Of a stretch of DNA of 64,000 nucleotides, positions 59,839-64,000 are shown in pieces (position 1 is the first letter of the stretch; each line of letters opens with the position of its first letter). Source of the stretch: CALKJP01 sp046299555. Its GTDB lineage: Bacteria > Bacteroidota > Bacteroidia > JACCXN01. The notes under the pieces were generated by a model. The model saw nothing but the letters and a program-made list of their open reading frames with translations. It was not told where the DNA came from and did no database searches. A program made the position numbers and the translations under genes. The DNA is taken from contig JBKBHS010000001.1 of the NCBI GenBank assembly GCA_046299555.1, positions 992,001 to 1,056,000 of the forward strand, given 5' to 3'.

Positions 59839-60759
59839 TTAATACAATTCTGCATCAAAATAAAAATCAATAAGGTTATAAATAACTTGAGGAGATAATT
59901 GAATTTTTCCATCTAAAAAATCATCTATTGCAGCATAAACTTCATCAACATCAATACTATTATTTCCATCTTTATCAAACATTTGAAATTCTTCTTTAAG
60001 GTTATTTCTAACTATTACTGTTTCTATAATTTTTCCTCTTACTTCATTTAATTTCTCAACAACCAAATAAAGTATGCGATCATTTCTAATTTTTTCCTGA
60101 CGCATAAATTCAAGCTCTTCATTTGCAAGCGATTTTTCTTCAAGGGTTAAACCTCCTCCTTTAAGCATTTTTTCTGTTTCTCGAATATTAATGGAAAGTA
60201 TGCTATTATATTTTATATGTTCTTTCATAATGTTAAATAGGATGTTCTTATCTGTTTTTAGAATATCTAAAGAATCTATCTTTAAAGCATTTTTAGGCGC
60301 TTTGCTTTTTTTATCCACCGGTTCTTTGGAATATAATAAATAGGCATAATATATATCGGTAACCAACTCACCCGTGCTAAATATTAATTTTTCCATTTGA
60401 ACATTTTTACTATCTCCCGAAACCATTTTTTTTACTTCTCTTGCCTTTGACTCAGTTTTTTCAATTTTTTTTATGCATTCTTTATGAACTCCAACTAATT
60501 CTTTATCTAAGTTAGGTTCGTTGCTAAGTACGGCACATGTAAATTTTAAATTATCTAACCAACGCATTAAGGAATCATGCATGGCATTTTTTTCCTTGGG
60601 CTTTTCAATTAAGTAATAACGTTTAGCAAATTCGTAAGTTTGGCGAGCTATTTCAGTGTTTTTTAAATAAAGATCTTCATAAATAATACCCTGTTCCAGT
60701 TTTTGAGAAAAAGAAACGGAATAGACTAATAAAAAGAATATGTAAATTAATATTCGCAT
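59839..60759 (-). CDS. Exported protein with a C-terminal EF-hand
   Basis: This is a 306-residue protein with a signal peptide (MRILIYIFFLLVYSVSFSQ). The mature part is mainly helical and charged with coiled-coil character, especially around KAREVKKM and LTLEEKSLANEELEFMRQEK. Near the end there is one EF-hand calcium loop, DKDGNNSIDVDE (residues 262-273), with all canonical ligand positions. Such single loops can also be dockerin-like, but no second repeat is present. The function is unknown. It lies 34 bp after the methyltransferase gene on the same strand, and converges on ppa with five bases between the stops. Confidence 0.75.
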   Translation of the reverse strand: MRILIYIFFLLVYSVSFSQKLEQGIIYEDLYLKNTEIARQTYEFAKRYYLIEKPKEKNAMHDSLMRWLDNLKFTCAVLSNEPNLDKELVGVHKECIKKIEKTESKAREVKKMVSGDSKNVQMEKLIFSTGELVTDIYYAYLLYSKEPVDKKSKAPKNALKIDSLDILKTDKNILFNIMKEHIKYNSILSINIRETEKMLKGGGLTLEEKSLANEELEFMRQEKIRNDRILYLVVEKLNEVRGKIIETVIVRNNLKEEFQMFDKDGNNSIDVDEVYAAIDDFLDGKIQLSPQVIYNLIDFYFDAELY

Positions 60760-60793
60760 TCAATTGATTAGTACGAATATAAAATAAAAAGGT

Positions 60794-61990
60794 TTAATTA
60801 ATTTTTTCGCAAATAATTATTACTGGCTTATTTTGATAGTCGGTACAGGCAAATAAATAGTCGTTTCCACCATCTTTTATTCCAAGTTTCTTTTTTACAG
60901 CATCGGAATTGTCTTTAAAATTTCGTGTACTTAAATTTGCTTTTTGATTTTTTAAGTATTGAACTACCTTTTCTTTTTTGTAAGGGCAAACAGTGTTTAC
61001 TTTAAAAACTCTACCCTGAAAATCTTCAATAAATTGATTGGAAGTGTATAAGTGTGTATTTGGATGAAGTTTTTTTACAGGATAAATTTTAGTTAAGTAC
61101 TTAAATGCGCCTGCTTTTATAATTGCAGATGAAGGCTCATACAGATAACTTTCAATTTTCCCTGTTTCTACTGAAGTATTATTTTCACTGGAAAATGTAA
61201 AATCAAACTCCTTAATTAGTTCTCCTTTAATATCAACTGCTTTTATGCTTGCTTCTTTTATAGCTTGATTAAACTTAAGTTCAAATACTATTTCTTTACA
61301 TTCATTTTCTATAGCGATAATTTTAATAGAGCATACATTTTTTAGTTCTTCAATGCTTTGTTTTATATCTAACATGGGCGATGCTTTAATAACTAAGCTA
61401 TCGCATTTATTTTTAATAGTATCTAAAAGACGGAGCACATCCGGTTGTGTATTTTTTAATGCGCTAAGCTTTCGGTTGTTTTCATCTCTGCGCGATGGAT
61501 CAATATAAATTAAGTCCGCCTTTTTATTGAATTCTAAAATAAACTCTTCTGCTGTTTTATTAACGTAAACAACATTTTTAACACCTAAAATTTGAAAGTT
61601 ATGTTGTACAATATTTAGTAAGGAAAGATTTGGTTCAACATAAAAAAACTCATCGAATTTTTTTGATAAATAATAACTATCAATACCAAAACCACCTGTT
61701 AAATCTATACCAATTTTGCCTTTATAATTTTTCGATTTATAGGAGGCTGTAGCTTCTGATGAGCATTGCTCTAAGTTTATTTTAGGGGGAAAAATTATCC
61801 CTTTAGTTTTATGCCATAAGGGAAGCTTATCTTTACTTTTTTGCCAACCGCTTATTTGTTGAATTAATTCTTTTTTAAATGGAATATTTTTTGAAGAAAG
61901 CTTTAAAGCTATTTCATCTACATTTTGATGTTTGAACTGTTCAAAAAAAATGTTAAATTCTTGAGAAAAGTAAAATTCTTGTTTAAACAT
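60794..61990 (-). CDS. Class I SAM-dependent methyltransferase with a THUMP-like domain
   Basis: This is a 398-residue protein. The central part has the Rossmann-fold methyltransferase motifs, with SAM-binding IGIDLTGGFGIDSYYL (about 92-107), an acidic residue after strand 2 (YVEPN), and LIYIDPSRRDENNRK near 160-175. The C-terminal part resembles the THUMP-like domain attached to this family in Bacteroidota. The target is probably RNA but is not established. The start codon overlaps the TGA of the DUF4159 gene by one base, so translation is likely coupled. Confidence 0.83.
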   Translation of the reverse strand: MFKQEFYFSQEFNIFFEQFKHQNVDEIALKLSSKNIPFKKELIQQISGWQKSKDKLPLWHKTKGIIFPPKINLEQCSSEATASYKSKNYKGKIGIDLTGGFGIDSYYLSKKFDEFFYVEPNLSLLNIVQHNFQILGVKNVVYVNKTAEEFILEFNKKADLIYIDPSRRDENNRKLSALKNTQPDVLRLLDTIKNKCDSLVIKASPMLDIKQSIEELKNVCSIKIIAIENECKEIVFELKFNQAIKEASIKAVDIKGELIKEFDFTFSSENNTSVETGKIESYLYEPSSAIIKAGAFKYLTKIYPVKKLHPNTHLYTSNQFIEDFQGRVFKVNTVCPYKKEKVVQYLKNQKANLSTRNFKDNSDAVKKKLGIKDGGNDYLFACTDYQNKPVIIICEKIN

Positions 61991-62667
61991 CAGTTAATCG
62001 GGTCATTGCCCATTAAAACATATTGAATAATGTTTGCACCCATTTGTAGTGCTTTAGTTCGGGTTTCTTCCGAATCGTTATGTACGCTGGCATCTTCCCA
62101 ACCATCGCCTAAATCGCATTCATAATCATAAAATACAACTAATCTTCCTTTATAAATAAGACCAAAGCCTTGTGGAGGTTTATTGTCGTGTTCGTGTATT
62201 TTTGGTAAGCCATTTTTAAAACTATATTTTTGATGATATATCGGATGATTAAATGGAAGCTCCACAAAGTCTAATTCGGGAAAAACTTTTTTCATCTGTG
62301 GTCGAATAAATTTATCCATTCCATAATTATCTGATATGTGTAAAAAGCCTCCGGAAATTAAGTAATTGCGTAAGTTTTCTGCTTCGCTTTGCGAAAAAAT
62401 TACATTACCATGGCCGGTCATATGTATAAACGGATAATTAAAAATATCACTGCTTCCTACTTCCACAATAGCTTGTTCAGGATTAATGTTGGTATTTAAA
62501 TTCTTGTTACAAAATTTAATTAAGTTGGGAAGTGATGTAGCAAGATTGGCATACCAATCGCCACCTCCGCCATACTTTAAAACAGCCAATTGGTAAGTGT
62601 AACGGTTTTGAGCAACTATTAAAAGCGTAGAACTTAGTAAAAATATTAAGACGAATATTCTTTTCAT
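61990..62667 (-). CDS. Exported DUF4159 domain protein
   Basis: This 225-residue protein has a signal peptide (MKRIFVLIFLLSSTLLIVAQ) and a DUF4159 domain covering the rest. Recognisable features are YGGGGDWYANLATSLPNL near 33-50, PFIHMTGHGNV near 79-89 and the LRNYLISGGFLHISDNYG stretch. The fold is thought to resemble glutamine-amidotransferase-like domains, but the catalytic triad is not apparent and function is unknown. It is coupled to the methyltransferase gene by a one-base overlap and follows the SpoIID-like gene after 32 bp. Confidence 0.83.
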   Translation of the reverse strand: MKRIFVLIFLLSSTLLIVAQNRYTYQLAVLKYGGGGDWYANLATSLPNLIKFCNKNLNTNINPEQAIVEVGSSDIFNYPFIHMTGHGNVIFSQSEAENLRNYLISGGFLHISDNYGMDKFIRPQMKKVFPELDFVELPFNHPIYHQKYSFKNGLPKIHEHDNKPPQGFGLIYKGRLVVFYDYECDLGDGWEDASVHNDSEETRTKALQMGANIIQYVLMGNDPIN

Positions 62668-62699
62668 AACTTAGCTAAAGTACAAAAATGAATCGAATA

Positions 62700-63866
62700 T
62701 TAATCCTTAAAAAAATCAAGTACTGATAAATCTACCAGATGGATATCTTTATAATAGAAATGTAAAATTTGATTGTATTTATAACCTAATTCAGACATTC
62801 GCATTGCTCCTTCCTGGCAAAGTCCTAAGCCGTGACCAAAACCACGGCCAATAATTTTTATGGAATCTCCCTTTTCTTCCAATGAAAAATAACCCGAACG
62901 TAAATTAAAATCGGTTCTTAGCTTTTTAAAAGGAATTTTTAAATCATGAATAATTAAATCGCTTTCACGAAATGGTTGTTCGTAATTGGTATAGCAATCC
63001 GTATGTAATGTGTCGGTTAAATCGCATTTGTTTTTTAAGGTTAAATAGGTTAACCAATCTTTTTTGGTAATGGTGGTTTCCCAACGTGCATGGGGCATAT
63101 TGGTACAAAATGTATCTTTAACCGATTTTAGATAGGTTGTAGGTAATGACCACACATCTTCTGAATTCATGGTTTGTCCACCACAATTAGAATGAAAGGC
63201 TGCAGTTATCAGTTTTATGTTGCTATCTACAATTACTATACCGGTAGTTGCTACTGCAGCCATTAAAATATCATCGTTGCGTTTGTTTTTACCTTTATAA
63301 ACTTGACAATGCACCTTATCGCATAATTGATAGCCATCAGGTTCATGCCGCTTCAAATTACTTAATGCATACGTTCTGCAAATTATGGCTTTCGTTTTAT
63401 AATATTCAAAATTTTGACCTATGCCATTTTCTGCTTCAACAACACCGGCAACATAATGGTCGATATTCACACGATTAATTAATTTCATTCCTTTGCCATT
63501 GGGTCGTATTTCTAAATTGTCATCATACGTTCTTTCGGGTAATGCCGGTTGAAGACACTTTATATTAAAACTATTGGGCGCATCTTTTCCAACTAATTTT
63601 ACTTTTTTGCAAGTTGCTAATACTTCTCCATTTGTTTTTACCAATAATGAATCGCCAACTTTTGATACATGAATAGAACCCTTTCCATTAATGGTGTGAA
63701 TTTTATTGTTATCAGCATAAATAAAATAGCTTCCTTGCGAAGCAGATATCCAAACCGATGTAATTGGAAATTCTGACATTATACCAATATTTACATAATT
63801 GGTTTGTTGAGCAATTGCCAATGAACTTAAAAGAAATAAAGTAATTATAATTTTAAAAATTTTCAT
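62700..63866 (-). CDS. SpoIID/LytB-domain protein
   Basis: The SpoIID domain cleaves glycan chains of peptidoglycan lacking stem peptides; related LytB proteins modulate autolysins. The 388 residues start with a signal peptide (MKIFKIIITLFLLSSLAIAQ). The domain spans about residues 115-380, with YVAGVVEAENGIG, the conserved KAIICRTYALSNL and FHSNCGGQT motifs, and the C-terminal GRGFGHGLGLCQEGAM signature. It is probably periplasmic and acts on the cell wall. No sporulation genes exist here, so this is the vegetative type. It begins one base after the upstream lpxB-like gene. Confidence 0.88.
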   Translation of the reverse strand: MKIFKIIITLFLLSSLAIAQQTNYVNIGIMSEFPITSVWISASQGSYFIYADNNKIHTINGKGSIHVSKVGDSLLVKTNGEVLATCKKVKLVGKDAPNSFNIKCLQPALPERTYDDNLEIRPNGKGMKLINRVNIDHYVAGVVEAENGIGQNFEYYKTKAIICRTYALSNLKRHEPDGYQLCDKVHCQVYKGKNKRNDDILMAAVATTGIVIVDSNIKLITAAFHSNCGGQTMNSEDVWSLPTTYLKSVKDTFCTNMPHARWETTITKKDWLTYLTLKNKCDLTDTLHTDCYTNYEQPFRESDLIIHDLKIPFKKLRTDFNLRSGYFSLEEKGDSIKIIGRGFGHGLGLCQEGAMRMSELGYKYNQILHFYYKDIHLVDLSVLDFFKD

Positions 63867-63867
63867 T

Positions 63868-64000
63868 TCAAGATTTTAATAATGCATACATTTTTTCAGC
63901 TGCTCTTAACGATGCGCCTTCACCTCCTAATTTTTCTCTTAATTCTTTAAAGCCTTGCAACATGTTTTCTCTGTACGTTCTGTCATTTAGTAATTTATTT
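63868..64000 (-). CDS. lpxB: 3' end of a probable lipid-A-disaccharide synthase gene
   Basis: Only the last 44 codons are inside the window. They read LLNDRTYRENMLQGFKELRE and then KLGGEGASLRAAEKMYALLK before a final Ser and TGA (63868-63870). This resembles the end of LpxB, a GT-B glycosyltransferase that joins two acylated glucosamines in lipid A synthesis. The MurG family ends differently. The identification rests on this C-terminal pattern alone. The SpoIID-like gene starts one base downstream. Confidence 0.55.
   Translation of the reverse strand, partial: NKLLNDRTYRENMLQGFKELREKLGGEGASLRAAEKMYALLKS

Noticed and set aside
62700..63866. SpoIID as a sign of sporulation
   Set aside because: Vegetative SpoIID/LytB proteins are common in Bacteroidota and no other sporulation gene is present.

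Overview
The window is a stretch of AT-rich bacterial chromosome from a member of the Bacteroidota. Several sequence facts point there: promoters of the TAnnTTTG type, start codons with A/T-rich leaders and almost no Shine-Dalgarno motifs, a C-terminal type IX secretion (T9SS) sorting tail on a secreted peptidase, families largely confined to the phylum (DUF4290, DUF4159, DUF2779, Y_Y_Y/SpoIIE sensors), and a str-S10-spc-alpha ribosomal supercluster without tuf followed by carA. I cannot place it below phylum level. No rRNA, tRNA, CRISPR array, insertion sequence or prophage is visible; the window looks like vertically inherited core genome.

Layout. 1-7.5 kb: the N-terminal part of a secreted subtilase, threonine aldolase, the tRNA t6A enzyme Sua5/YrdC, a small conserved protein, a TPR protein, a large membrane-anchored DUF3352-like/propeller protein and a Ppx/GppA phosphatase. 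7.6-17.1 kb (all minus strand): an ABC-2 exporter pair, dnaJ and grpE, a TlpA-like thioredoxin, murA, DUF4290 and a UvrD/PcrA helicase. 17.3-35.4 kb (plus strand): rpsL-rpsG-fusA-rpsJ through rplQ, including secY, map, infA, rpmJ and rpoA, starting at a textbook Bacteroidota promoter and closing with a strong terminator. 35.4-42.1 kb: carA, then two tandem SpoIIE-type phosphatase sensors.

42.1-53.2 kb (mostly minus strand): an M1 aminopeptidase with a T9SS tail, a DUF2779 protein joining a Cas4-like nuclease to an RNase-H-like exonuclease, aroB, a MORN-repeat protein, a tiny Lys/Cys-rich exported protein, and a tight run UbiA-type prenyltransferase, MFS carrier, SanA-like protein and ComEC. 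53.4-59.8 kb (plus): an unknown exported protein, ettA, hisS, hutH and inorganic pyrophosphatase. 59.8-64 kb (minus): the 3' end of a probable lpxB, a SpoIID-like protein, DUF4159, a THUMP-like methyltransferase and a secreted EF-hand protein.

Functionally the window is dominated by translation (ribosome, EF-G, IF1, EttA, HisRS, t6A synthesis, methionine aminopeptidase), protein folding and export (DnaJ/GrpE, SecY, TlpA) and envelope biogenesis (MurA, LpxB, SpoIID, SanA). I found no convincing new multi-gene system. The most interesting leads are the tandem SpoIIE sensor pair, the DUF2779 nuclease fusion, a DnaJ missing one zinc centre, the Cys-to-Asp MurA, heptameric intergenic tracts, and a face-to-face pair of promoters at about 2.94 kb.
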